From Mesorhizobium sp. LMG 17147 (lineage in GTDB: Bacteria > Pseudomonadota > Alphaproteobacteria > Rhizobiales > Rhizobiaceae): a stretch of 64,000 nt of DNA. Numbering within the stretch: the stretch's first letter is position 1; every line of letters starts with the position of its first letter. The translations under genes were made by a program, and so were the position numbers. Below, one piece after another: positions 23,057 through 31,372 of the stretch. The stretch spans positions 62,001-126,000 of the forward strand of contig NZ_JANCTC010000010.1 of assembly GCF_024297145.1 (NCBI RefSeq). Reading direction: 5' to 3'. The notes beneath the pieces were generated by a model. The model was not told the DNA's origin and ran no database searches. It saw only the letters and a program-made list of their open reading frames with translations.

Positions 23057-24358
23057 ATGAGCGAGGGACACTCGACCTATACGCCCAAGTCCGGCATCGG
23101 ACGCTGGTTCGATTCGCGCATGCCGCTGCCGCGGCTGGTCTATGACAGCTTCATCGCCTATCCGGTGCCGCGCAACCTGAACTATGCCTGGACCTTCGGC
23201 GGCATCCTTGCGCTTATGCTGGCGGCGCAGATCCTGACCGGTATCGTGCTGGCCATGCACTATGCAGCCGACAGCACTCTCGCCTTCGATTCGGTCGAGA
23301 AGATCATGCGCGACGTGAATTCGGGCTGGCTGCTGCGCTATCTCCATTCCAACGGCGCGTCGTTCTTCTTCGTCGCCGTCTACATCCATATTTTCCGTGG
23401 CCTCTACTACGGCTCCTACAAGGCGCCGCGTGAGCTGCTGTGGATCCTCGGCTGCATCATCTACCTGCTGATGATGGCGACCGGGTTCATGGGCTATGTG
23501 CTGCCCTGGGGCCAGATGAGCTTCTGGGGCGCCACCGTCATCACCGGCTTCTTCACCGCCATTCCGCTGGTCGGCGACTGGATCCAGCAGCTTCTCCTCG
23601 GCGGCTTCGCGGTCGACAATCCGACGCTGAACCGCTTCTTTGCGCTGCACTACCTTTTGCCGTTCATGATTGCCGGCGTCGTCGTGCTGCACATCTGGGC
23701 GCTTCATGTCGTCGGCCAGAACAATCCGACCGGCATCGAGGTCAAATCGAAGACCGACACGCTCGCCTTCACGCCTTACGCGACCATAAAGGACGGGTTC
23801 GGCATGATCGTGTTCCTGTTCGTCTTCGCCTATTTCGTGTTCTACCTGCCGAATTATCTCGGCCATCCCGACAATTACACCGTGGCCAACCCGCTGAAGA
23901 CGCCTGCCCACATCGTGCCGGAATGGTATTTCCTGCCGTTCTACGCGATCCTGCGCGCCATCACCTTCAATATCGGGCCCATCAACTCCAAGCTCGGGGG
24001 CGTGCTCTGCATGTTCGGCGCGATTGTCATGCTGTTCCTGGTGCCGTGGCTCGACACCTCGAAGGTGCGCTCGGCAGTCTACCGGCCCTGGTACAAGCTG
24101 TTCTTCTGGCTGTTCGTGGCCGACGCCATCCTGCTCGGCTGGCTGGGCTCGCAGCCGGCCGAGGGCAGCTATGTATTCATGGCGCAGATGGCGACGCTGT
24201 TCTACTTCGCCTTCTTCCTGGTAGCGCTGCCGGTGCTCGGGCTGATCGAAAAGCCGCGACGGCTGCCGAATTCGATCACCGAGGCGGTGCTCGAGAAGAA
24301 CAAGGGCGGCGGCGGACATCCTGCCGGTGCCACGACCGCGCCGGAGACCAAGGGCTGA
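23057..24358 (+). CDS. petB: Cytochrome b subunit of the bc1 complex
   Basis: A 433-residue cytochrome b with eight expected membrane helices. Heme ligands are the histidine pairs in helices B and D (MHYAAD, YLHSNGASFFF, LHYLLPF, VVLHIWALH). The Qo-site motif PEWY is present in VPEWYFLPFYAILRA. The 433 residues make it slightly longer than mitochondrial cytochrome b because of a Gly/Pro-rich tail. Quinol oxidation here passes electrons to Rieske and cytochrome c1. The stop codon lies inside a rhizobial palindromic repeat (24357-24405). Confidence 0.97.
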   Translation: MSEGHSTYTPKSGIGRWFDSRMPLPRLVYDSFIAYPVPRNLNYAWTFGGILALMLAAQILTGIVLAMHYAADSTLAFDSVEKIMRDVNSGWLLRYLHSNGASFFFVAVYIHIFRGLYYGSYKAPRELLWILGCIIYLLMMATGFMGYVLPWGQMSFWGATVITGFFTAIPLVGDWIQQLLLGGFAVDNPTLNRFFALHYLLPFMIAGVVVLHIWALHVVGQNNPTGIEVKSKTDTLAFTPYATIKDGFGMIVFLFVFAYFVFYLPNYLGHPDNYTVANPLKTPAHIVPEWYFLPFYAILRAITFNIGPINSKLGGVLCMFGAIVMLFLVPWLDTSKVRSAVYRPWYKLFFWLFVADAILLGWLGSQPAEGSYVFMAQMATLFYFAFFLVALPVLGLIEKPRRLPNSITEAVLEKNKGGGGHPAGATTAPETKG

Positions 24359-24405
24359 GCATGATCCCGAAAAGTGGAAACCGGTACTCGGACAAGGTCA
24401 TGCTC
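24357..24405. repeat. Rhizobial palindromic repeat overlapping the petB stop codon
   Basis: A 49-bp element with outer arms GAGCATGA and TCATGCTC and an inner CGAAAAGTGG...CGGTACTCG part, a repeat type very common in rhizobial intergenic regions. Its first two bases are the last two of the petB TGA, so it was inserted or kept exactly at the gene end, between petB and petC. A related copy lies at 36245-36293. Confidence 0.85.
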
Positions 24406-24447
24406 GAGACGATGACAGCGCGTCAGAGAATCTCAAGGGGAATTGGC

Positions 24448-25320
24448 ATGAAAAAGGTTCTCTCCTCGCTGGCGCTGCTTGGCCTTGTGGCCGCGGGCAT
24501 GGGTGCCGCAAGCACTGGAGCCAGCGCCCAGGAAGAGGCGCACAATGAGGCGGCGCCGACGCATTTCCCGATACACGAGCCGAAGGAAATGGACTGGAGC
24601 TTCGCCGGGCCATTCGGCACCTACGATAAGGCCCAGCTGCAGCGCGGACTGAAGGTCTACAAGGAAGTCTGCTCGGCCTGCCATTCGATGAATTTGGTGG
24701 CGTTCCGTACGCTGGAAGGCCTTGGCTATTCGGATGCGCAGATCAAGACGCTGGCCGCCGAATATACGATCCATGACGGCCCGAACGATGCCGGCGACAT
24801 GTTCGACCGTCCCGGCAAGCCGTCCGACCATTTCCCGGCGCCATTCCCCAATGTCGAAGCGGCAGCGGCGGCAAATGGCGGCGCAGCACCGCCCGACATG
24901 TCGCTGCTGGCCAAGGCGCGCGGGGTCGAGCGCGGCTTCCCGCGCTTCGTGTTCGACATCTTTACGCAATATGCGCAGGGCGGCCCCGACTACATCCACT
25001 CGCTGCTGACCGGCTACGACCAGCAGCCGCCGGCAGGCATGGTCATACCGGAAGGCACGCACTACAATCCGTACTTCCTGTCCGGCGTGTCGCTGAAGAT
25101 GCCGAAGCCGCTCTCCGACGGCCAGGTTACCTATGATGACGGCGCGCCGCAGACGGTCGACCAGTACTCGCGCGACGTGTCGGCGTTCCTGATGTGGGCG
25201 GCCGAGCCGCACCTCGAGGACCGCAAGAAGACCGGCTTTCGCGTGCTGGTCTTCCTGCTGCTGTTCGGTGCGCTGGTCTACCTGACCAAGCGCAAGGTGT
25301 GGGCCGGCGTGGCGCACTGA
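24448..25320 (+). CDS. petC: Cytochrome c1 subunit of the bc1 complex
   Basis: A 290-residue cytochrome c1. The signal peptide (MKKVLSSLALLGLVAAGMGA) ends in ASAQ. Heme c is attached at C75 and C78 with H79 as axial ligand in VCSACHS. Further conserved segments include FPNVEAAAAANGGAAPPD and the probable methionine-ligand region SLKMPKPL. The C-terminal anchor is FRVLVFLLLFGALVYLTKRK. The chosen ATG has AAGGGGAATTGGC upstream; the longer frame reads back through petB antisense-like sequence. A terminator at 25344 closes the operon. Confidence 0.96.
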   Translation: MKKVLSSLALLGLVAAGMGAASTGASAQEEAHNEAAPTHFPIHEPKEMDWSFAGPFGTYDKAQLQRGLKVYKEVCSACHSMNLVAFRTLEGLGYSDAQIKTLAAEYTIHDGPNDAGDMFDRPGKPSDHFPAPFPNVEAAAAANGGAAPPDMSLLAKARGVERGFPRFVFDIFTQYAQGGPDYIHSLLTGYDQQPPAGMVIPEGTHYNPYFLSGVSLKMPKPLSDGQVTYDDGAPQTVDQYSRDVSAFLMWAAEPHLEDRKKTGFRVLVFLLLFGALVYLTKRKVWAGVAH

Positions 25321-25343
25321 GCCCTGCGATATACGAGAATGCG

Positions 25344-25367
25344 AGGGCGTCGAAAGGCGCCCTTTTC
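25344..25367 (+). terminator. Rho-independent terminator of petABC
   Basis: The stem GGGCGTC/GGCGCCC (one G-T wobble) with a GAAA tetraloop is followed by TTTTC, 24 nt after the petC stop. Confidence 0.75.
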
Positions 25368-25534
25368 ATTGCAGGCATGTCGATTGATCGCAGCCGACGC
25401 TGAGCAAGGCCCTTTGCCGGACAATTTTCCGTCAGGCATCACATGGCGGTAGCCGGACTTGGCGGCGCCGGGTTACGATTGGCCCATTCCTTTCACGCCT
25501 TCAGCCGAATCTGAATAGCCCGGAGAGCCGCTCG

Positions 25535-26080
25535 ATGAAATCCTCGCTCGAAGAGACGCTGCTTGCCGCGATCCGCACCATTCCGGATTATCCCAAGCCG
25601 GGCATCCTGTTTCGCGACATCACCACGCTGCTCGGCAATGCGCGGGCCTTCCGCCGCGCCATCGACGAACTGGTGCATCCCTATGCCGGCCTGAAGATCG
25701 ACAAGATCGCCGGCATCGAGGCGCGCGGCTTCATCCTCGGCGGCGCCATCGCCCACCAGCTCTCGGCCGGCTTCGTGCCGATCCGTAAGAAAGGCAAGCT
25801 GCCTTACGAGACGGTGCGGGTCGCCTACAGCCTGGAATACGGGCTGGACGAGATGGAGATGCACAAGGACGGCGTTTCTCCAGGCGAGAAAGTAATCCTC
25901 GTCGATGATTTGATCGCCACCGGCGGCACGGCCGAGGCGGCCGTCAAGCTATTGCGGCAGATCGGCGCCGATATCCTCGCCGCCTGCTTCGTCATCGACC
26001 TGCCGGACCTTGGCGGCCGAGAGAGGTTAGAGGCGCTCGGCGTACCGGTGAGGACGCTGATCGGGTTTGAGGGGCATTGA
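25535..26080 (+). CDS. apt: Adenine phosphoribosyltransferase
   Basis: A 181-residue enzyme that converts adenine and PRPP to AMP (purine salvage). The PRPP-binding motif is VILVDDLIATGGTAEAA. Other conserved parts are FPKPGILFRDIT-like PKPGILFRDITTLL, GIEARGFILGGAIAHQL and RKKGKLPYET. Length equals that of E. coli Apt (183). It follows the petABC terminator by about 170 nt and so has its own promoter. It converges on the MaoC-like genes. Confidence 0.97.
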   Translation: MKSSLEETLLAAIRTIPDYPKPGILFRDITTLLGNARAFRRAIDELVHPYAGLKIDKIAGIEARGFILGGAIAHQLSAGFVPIRKKGKLPYETVRVAYSLEYGLDEMEMHKDGVSPGEKVILVDDLIATGGTAEAAVKLLRQIGADILAACFVIDLPDLGGRERLEALGVPVRTLIGFEGH

Positions 26081-26123
26081 GCGTTTTTTCCTTCTTTCCT
26101 GTGGGAGAGGGGAAGAACTCCGC

Positions 26124-26594
26124 TCACTCCACCTTCACCAGCACGGCACTTTCGAATTCGATGACCTTGTCGCCGGTCGAATCGAAGGCCTCTGAGCGGA
26201 GCGTCAGCAGCCGCCAGCCCGGTCGCGAGGCGACGGGGCGATGGGCCAGCGCGGTGCGGGTGAAAGTCACGGTTTCCCCGGCATAGACAGGTTTGGGCCA
26301 TTTTAGGTTCTTGAAGCCGGGCGAGGGACCGAATTCCGGCACCGGCCCGGGGCCGGGCCAGCGGGCGACCTCTGCCTCCATGCCAGCCTGGAGGTTCAAT
26401 TTCATCCAGGTGGCGGCGGTGTGCCAGCCCGAGGCGCAGAGCCCGCCGAATATGCTGTTCCTCGCCGCCTCTTCGTCGATATGGAATATCTGCGGGTCGT
26501 ATTTGCGGGCGAACGCCTTGATCGCCTCCGGTTCGAATCGATGTGAACCGAGCGTGACGGTGATACCGATGCAGAAGAATTCGTCGAGGCTCAC
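26124..26594 (-). CDS. MaoC-family hotdog dehydratase 1
   Basis: A 156-residue single-hotdog protein of the MaoC dehydratase (R-specific enoyl hydratase) family. The region DPQIFHIDEEAARNSIFGGL is the hydratase motif with catalytic Asp and His, and SGWHTAATWMKL follows. Such proteins hydrate enoyl-CoA or serve as condensed thioesterase-like domains; the substrate is unknown. It overlaps the next upstream MaoC gene by 4 nt. The two are paralogues and may form a heterodimer. Confidence 0.88.
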   Translation of the reverse strand: MSLDEFFCIGITVTLGSHRFEPEAIKAFARKYDPQIFHIDEEAARNSIFGGLCASGWHTAATWMKLNLQAGMEAEVARWPGPGPVPEFGPSPGFKNLKWPKPVYAGETVTFTRTALAHRPVASRPGWRLLTLRSEAFDSTGDKVIEFESAVLVKVE

Positions 26595-27052
26595 GCACTG
26601 CCCTCGCGGGTGAGGAACATGACGGTGTTTTCGAGCTCGAAAACACCTTCGCCGCGCTGGTTGAACAACTCGCTGCGCATGGTCACCAGGCCAAGGTGGG
26701 GCTTCGATCTGGACAGTCGCTTGGCAAGGACGGTGGTGCTGCCGCTCAACAGGTCACCGGCCAGGACCGGCCGTTTCCATTTGACCTGGTCGACGCCTGG
26801 CGCGCCCTGGGAGGTCGAGTCGAGCAGGAAGGCATCGCACAGCATGCGCATGAACATGGCGCAGGTGTGCCAGCCAGAAGCCGCCAGCCCGCCGAGGATG
26901 CTGGCCTTGCCCGCGGCCTCGTCGAGATGCATCGGCTGGGCATCGAACTCGTCGGCGAATTCTATGATTTCAGCGGCGCTTACCAGCTTGGTGCCGAGGT
27001 CGAGCGAAGCGCCCTCGACAAAATCCTCATAAGCCCAGGTCTTTGTGGTCAT
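26591..27052 (-). CDS. MaoC-family hotdog dehydratase 2
   Basis: A 153-residue paralogue of its downstream neighbour. The hydratase motif reads FDAQPMHLDEAAGKASILGG, followed by LAASGWHTCAMFMRML. The ATG at 27052 is preceded by CAGACC-type sequence with a weak ribosome site; the longer frame (to 27133) does not add conserved residues. Its stop overlaps the start of the other MaoC gene by 4 nt, so they are co-translated. The tight pairing suggests one heteromeric enzyme acting on CoA thioesters. Confidence 0.87.
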   Translation of the reverse strand: MTTKTWAYEDFVEGASLDLGTKLVSAAEIIEFADEFDAQPMHLDEAAGKASILGGLAASGWHTCAMFMRMLCDAFLLDSTSQGAPGVDQVKWKRPVLAGDLLSGSTTVLAKRLSRSKPHLGLVTMRSELFNQRGEGVFELENTVMFLTREGSA

Positions 27053-27184
27053 GGTCTGGAAATCCTGTTCAGGATTGTACAATCGCTGCGGGTCGGCTCC
27101 CGGATGCAGGCAGGGCGGCATTTGGTCAAGCAATTTCTGGTGCGCCAGCCTACTGTGCCCAAGCCGTAGCGCGCATTGACGACC

Positions 27185-28159
27185 CTATAGCCAGCCGCGA
27201 CGGCGGAAATACCAGAAGGGCAGGATTGCCGAAAGCACCATCATGCCGATGGCGAAGGGATAGCCAAAGTGCCATTTGAGCTCAGGGATGATGTCGAAAT
27301 TCATGCCGTAGATTGAAGCGACAAGCGTCGGCGGCAGGAAGATGACAGCGGCGACGGAGAAGATCTTGATGATGGCGTTCTGCTCGATCGAGATCATGTC
27401 GAGCGTCGCGTCGAGCAGGAAGCTGATCTTCTGCGACAGGAAGGTGGCGTGGTCGGCAAGCGACAGCACGTCGCGCGACAAGGTCTTGATGCGGGCGCGG
27501 GTATCCTTGCTCATCTTGGTCTGAGTGGAGGCATGGGCGAGAAAGCCGGCAAGGCGCTGCAGCGAGATCAGGCTGTCGCGGACCGAGGAGGCGAGGTCCT
27601 CCTTGCGGCCAATGCCTTTCAACAGTTCCTGGAAGTCACGGTTGCGCTTGGAAACCTTGGTCGAGCGTGCCTCGAAGATGTCGCGCGAGATCGCCTCGAC
27701 GTCGCGGCCGGCGCGCTCCAGAATATCGGCGAGGCGGTCGACGATCGCCTCCAGCAGGCCAATCAGGATGGTGTCGCCGCTGGTGCAACCGGTCGCCACC
27801 TTCTCGGCGCGCAGCGGAAAGGTCTTGAACGCCTTCGGCTCGTGGTAACGCACGGTGATCAGCCTGCTGCCGGCGAGCACGAAGGTGACCGGCGACATCA
27901 AGGGATCATCCAGTTCGGTCTGAGCCGGCAGAATGGCGGTCATGAAGTAGGCGCCGTCCTCGACGTAGAGACGGCTCGAGATCTCGATCTCCTCCATCTC
28001 TTCCCGGGTCGGAACGGCAATGCCGAGCCAGGTCTCGATCGTGGTCTCTTCTTCCTTTGTCGGGCTGAGAAGGTCGACCCAGACGACAGCATCGCTGTTT
28101 TGCAGGAGATCGTCGACCAGGCGCAGGCGATCATTGTCGACGACGAAGGCCTTGATCAT
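27185..28159 (-). CDS. corA: CorA-family magnesium/cobalt transporter
   Basis: A 324-residue CorA. The large cytoplasmic N-terminal domain has long coiled helices (FLAHASTQTKMSKDTRARIKT). Two C-terminal membrane helices follow, the first ending in the selectivity motif YGMNF and the second FAIGMMVLSAILPFWYF, closing with the positively charged RRRGWL. This is the complete family signature for pentameric Mg2+ uptake. The gene is on the same strand as the MaoC pair, 132 nt ahead of them, and 218 nt beyond ychF. Confidence 0.95.
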   Translation of the reverse strand: MIKAFVVDNDRLRLVDDLLQNSDAVVWVDLLSPTKEEETTIETWLGIAVPTREEMEEIEISSRLYVEDGAYFMTAILPAQTELDDPLMSPVTFVLAGSRLITVRYHEPKAFKTFPLRAEKVATGCTSGDTILIGLLEAIVDRLADILERAGRDVEAISRDIFEARSTKVSKRNRDFQELLKGIGRKEDLASSVRDSLISLQRLAGFLAHASTQTKMSKDTRARIKTLSRDVLSLADHATFLSQKISFLLDATLDMISIEQNAIIKIFSVAAVIFLPPTLVASIYGMNFDIIPELKWHFGYPFAIGMMVLSAILPFWYFRRRGWL

Positions 28160-28377
28160 CGCCGGTCTCCCTTGCTGTTGCTAAAGAGGGTTTCGTTCGG
28201 AAGGGGCGCGTCACTCAGATCGCACTGACATGGCCATGTGAGGCTCGAGACCAGCGCAGAGGCCCCTTAGACCGGGCGTGACGTGCCGTCAAGCAGCGGC
28301 AAGACGCCGCCGCGATGCCTGTTATGAAGTTGTGGCCGAGCAACAGCCATTGGGGAGGCCGGGCGGGTCTCGCCGGG

Positions 28378-29481
28378 TCAGGTGTTGAACTTGAACAGCA
28401 TGATATCGCCGTCCTGGACGACATACTCCTTGCCTTCGTCGCGCGCCTTGCCGGCCTCCTTGGCCGCCACTTCGCCGCCCAGCCTGACGAAGTCGTCATA
28501 GGCGATGGTCTGGGCGCGGATGAAGCCGCGCTCGAAATCGGTGTGGATGACGCCTGCCGCTTGCGGCGCCTTGGCACCCTTGTGCACGGTCCAGGCGCGC
28601 GTCTCCTTGGGGCCGACGGTGAAATAGGTGATGAGCTGCAAAAGCTCGTAGCCGGCGCGGATCACCTTGTTCAGGCCGGGTTCGTCCAGGCCGAGCGTTG
28701 CCAGGAATTCCATTTCCTCTTCGTCCGAGAGCTGGGCGACTTCGGCCTCGATCGCCGCTGAAATCACGACGGTGCGGGCACCTTGCGCGGCGGCCATCTT
28801 CTCGACCGCCCTGGTATGCGCGTTGCCGGTGGCGGCGTCGGCTTCCGCGACGTTGCAGACGTAAAGCACCGGGTGCGAGGTCAAGAGATTCAGCCCCTGC
28901 AGGATGCGCAGATCCTCACCCGAGATGCCGTTGAGCAGGATGCGGGCGGGCTTGCCGGCCTGCAGCAGTTCGAGCGCCGCTTCCATCATCGGAAGTACGG
29001 TCGCTGCTTCCTTGTCCTTGCCGGCGGCACGCTTGCGGGTCTGCACGATGCGGCGCTCGAGGCTGTCGAGGTCGGCAAGCATCAATTCGGTCTCGACGGT
29101 CTCGGCATCGGCGACAGGATCGATGCGGCCCTCGACATGGGTAATGTCGTCATCCTCGAAGCAGCGCAGCACATGGACGATGGCGTCGACCTCACGGATG
29201 TTGGCGAGGAATTGGTTGCCGAGCCCTTCGCCTTTCGAGGCGCCACGCACCAGGCCGGCAATGTCGACGAACGAGATGCGGGTCGGGATGATCTCCTTCG
29301 ACTTGCCGATCGCGGCGATCTTCTGCAGGCGCGGGTCGGGCACCGCCACCTCGCCGGTGTTCGGTTCGATGGTGCAGAACGGATAATTGGCGGCCTGTGC
29401 CGCCGCCGTTCTGGTCAACGCATTGAAGAGCGTCGACTTGCCGACATTGGGCAAGCCAACGATGCCGCATTTGAAACCCAT
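28378..29481 (-). CDS. ychF: Redox-regulated ATPase YchF
   Basis: A 367-residue Obg-family P-loop protein that binds ATP rather than GTP. G1 is GLPNVGKSTLFNAL, G3 is VDIAGLVRGASKGEGLGN, and the altered G4 (NVAEADA in place of NKxD) explains ATP preference. The C-terminal TGS domain is seen at LQLITYFTVGPKETRAWTV and FERGFIRAQTIAYDDFV. Family members bind ribosomes and affect oxidative-stress responses. It lies downstream of pth and rplY, an order conserved in rhizobia. Confidence 0.97.
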   Translation of the reverse strand: MGFKCGIVGLPNVGKSTLFNALTRTAAAQAANYPFCTIEPNTGEVAVPDPRLQKIAAIGKSKEIIPTRISFVDIAGLVRGASKGEGLGNQFLANIREVDAIVHVLRCFEDDDITHVEGRIDPVADAETVETELMLADLDSLERRIVQTRKRAAGKDKEAATVLPMMEAALELLQAGKPARILLNGISGEDLRILQGLNLLTSHPVLYVCNVAEADAATGNAHTRAVEKMAAAQGARTVVISAAIEAEVAQLSDEEEMEFLATLGLDEPGLNKVIRAGYELLQLITYFTVGPKETRAWTVHKGAKAPQAAGVIHTDFERGFIRAQTIAYDDFVRLGGEVAAKEAGKARDEGKEYVVQDGDIMLFKFNT

Positions 29482-29590
29482 TTTTGTCTGGTCCTATCGG
29501 GAAATCGAGTTTGATCAGGGCTATGGGCGAAAGCGCCGATGATCGTCAAGCCCTGAGCACTCATGCCCGCGGCGCTGACGGCGCCATGGC

Positions 29591-30316
29591 TCAGTCCTTG
29601 CCGCCAAAAAGCTTCTTCAGCATAGCCGCCATCGGGCCGGTTTCGGGCAGCTTGGCCGCCGGCTGCTGCGGCCGCGCCTGGCGGACGTGGCTTTGTGCCT
29701 TTGGCGCCTTGGGCGGCGGGCGGTCGTCGTCGCCCGTCGGCGTGAGCTTGTCGCGCAGGGCCAGCGTCACGCGGTTCATGAAGGAATTGTCGTCGCCCTC
29801 GGCAAGCAATCCGGCACCGTCGGCGATTGCGTCGAGCAGCACGTCCAGCCATTCGCGGTCGGCCTTGGCGAAATCGCCGAGCACATGGCCATGCACCATT
29901 TCCTTGACGCCGGGGTGGCCGACGCCGATGCGCACACGGCGAAAATCCTTGCCGACGTGCTGGTCGAGCGAGCGGATGCCGTTGTGGCCGCCGGAACCGC
30001 CACCGACCTTGACGCGCACCTTGCCGGCAGCAAGGTCGATCTCGTCATAAAAGACAGTCAGCGCCGAAGGGCCGAGCTTATAGAAGCGCAAGGCTTCGCC
30101 GACCGACTGGCCGGACAGGTTCATGAAGGTCTGCGGCTTGATCAGGATCACCTTTTCGCCGGCAAGCGTGCCTTCGGCGATCAGACCCTGGAATTTCTTT
30201 GACCAGGGCGAAAAGGAATGGCGGCGGGCGATCGCGTCCGCCGCCATGAAGCCGACATTGTGCCGGTTGCTGGCGTATTTCGCGCCCGGATTGCCGAGGC
30301 CTGCAAAGACAAGCAT
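29591..30316 (-). CDS. pth: Peptidyl-tRNA hydrolase
   Basis: A 241-residue Pth that releases tRNA from drop-off peptidyl-tRNAs. Key parts are GLGNPGAKYASNRHNVGFMA with the catalytic His, KPQTFMNLSGQSV with the conserved Asn, and GGGSGGHNGIRSLDQHVG. Bacterial Pth is about 190 residues, so this one has a Pro/Ala/Lys-rich C-terminal extension of about 45 residues ending LKKLFGGKD. The gene starts 23 nt after rplY ends, so the pair is one transcript. Confidence 0.97.
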   Translation of the reverse strand: MLVFAGLGNPGAKYASNRHNVGFMAADAIARRHSFSPWSKKFQGLIAEGTLAGEKVILIKPQTFMNLSGQSVGEALRFYKLGPSALTVFYDEIDLAAGKVRVKVGGGSGGHNGIRSLDQHVGKDFRRVRIGVGHPGVKEMVHGHVLGDFAKADREWLDVLLDAIADGAGLLAEGDDNSFMNRVTLALRDKLTPTGDDDRPPPKAPKAQSHVRQARPQQPAAKLPETGPMAAMLKKLFGGKD

Positions 30317-30339
30317 CGTCGCCTCCGGGCGGGAAGGAG

Positions 30340-30984
30340 TTACTTCTCTTCGGCGGCAGGAGCCGCTTCGGGCGCAGCCGCTTCAGTCGTCTCTTCTACC
30401 GCCTCCGGCTTCATCGCCGAGGAGCCGGCAATGGTCGCGATGGTGAAGTCGCGGTCGAAGATCACCGGCTTGACGCCGGCCGGCAAGGTGACGGCCGAAA
30501 TGTGGATGGAATCGCCGATATCGGTGCCGGTGAGATCGACGGTGATGAAATCCGGGATCGCATTGGCAGGGCAGTGGAACTCGACCTCGTGGCGCACGAT
30601 GTTGAGCACGCCGCCGCGCTTGATGCCGGGCGACTTGTCTTCATTGATGAAGTGCACGGGCACGTCGACATTGACTTCGGTATCCTTGCCGATGCGCAGG
30701 AAATCGACGTGGACCGGAAAATCCTTGACCGGGTCGAGCTGAAAATCCTTGGGCAGAACCTGGATCTTGTTGCCGTCGACATCGATCGTGGCGACCGTGG
30801 TCAGAAACCCGCCGCCATGGATCTTGTAGTAGATGTCCTTGTAGGTCAGCGCAATCGCCAGGGGAGGCTGCTTGTCGCCGTAAATCACTGCAGGCACTTT
30901 ACCGTTGCGGCGAACTGCACGGGCGGACCCCTTACCGACCTGTTCGCGCGCTTCGGCCTTGAGCTCGTAAGTATCGTGGCTCAT
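30340..30984 (-). CDS. rplY: 50S ribosomal protein L25/general stress protein Ctc
   Basis: A 214-residue long-type bL25 that binds 5S rRNA. The N-terminal domain shows ELKAEAREQVGKGSARAVRR and GKVPAVIYG; the C-terminal TL5 domain shows VPVHFINEDKSPGIKRGGVL. The tail (EAVEETTEAAAPEAAPAAEE) is acidic and low in complexity, as is usual for the Ctc form. It heads the rplY-pth-ychF group. The ATG is preceded by GAAAGGAAATGCC. Confidence 0.97.
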   Translation of the reverse strand: MSHDTYELKAEAREQVGKGSARAVRRNGKVPAVIYGDKQPPLAIALTYKDIYYKIHGGGFLTTVATIDVDGNKIQVLPKDFQLDPVKDFPVHVDFLRIGKDTEVNVDVPVHFINEDKSPGIKRGGVLNIVRHEVEFHCPANAIPDFITVDLTGTDIGDSIHISAVTLPAGVKPVIFDRDFTIATIAGSSAMKPEAVEETTEAAAPEAAPAAEEK

Positions 30985-31372
30985 GGCATTTCCTTTCGCG
31001 TTGTTCTGGAGCGTTCGCGGCCAGCGTGGCTGGGCCGTAAACGTCGAAAGCCGCCGGGTGGGGCGGCCTTCCGCCGCGTTGCCTCCAAGGGTGTCTACGC
31101 GGGTGGCGGCTCTATAGCGGAAGGCGGCGCGAGGTGCAAGCCAAAGGCAGGTATGGGCAGCATCTCACTGAATTTCGGCTTTGCGCCCTTGGCGGACGTT
31201 CAGTTGACAAACTTCCGCACAGGCGCGACTTACACGAGACACGACATCTTAGTCATCGCCACGCCAAGTGTTGTCATGTTCGATTTGTCAAGCCTGAGAG
31301 CAAGCCGTACTGGAAAGCGAACCGTTTACTGATTTCACGAAGTACAATGGGTGACAGTCAGAGGGGAACGCA
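30985..31372. other. 388-nt non-coding region between rplY and the monooxygenase gene
   Basis: Divergent promoter region. It holds the upstream sequence of rplY on the minus strand. On the plus strand TTGACA at 31204-31209 is a possible -35 box, but no good -10 follows at 17 nt. A short plus-strand ORF ending at 31376 overlaps the monooxygenase start by 4 nt but does not look like protein. No hairpin or repeat of note was seen. Confidence 0.4.

Noticed and set aside
22757..24319. 520-codon minus-strand ORF
   Set aside because: Antisense of petA and petB; His/Asp/Arg-rich shadow frame.
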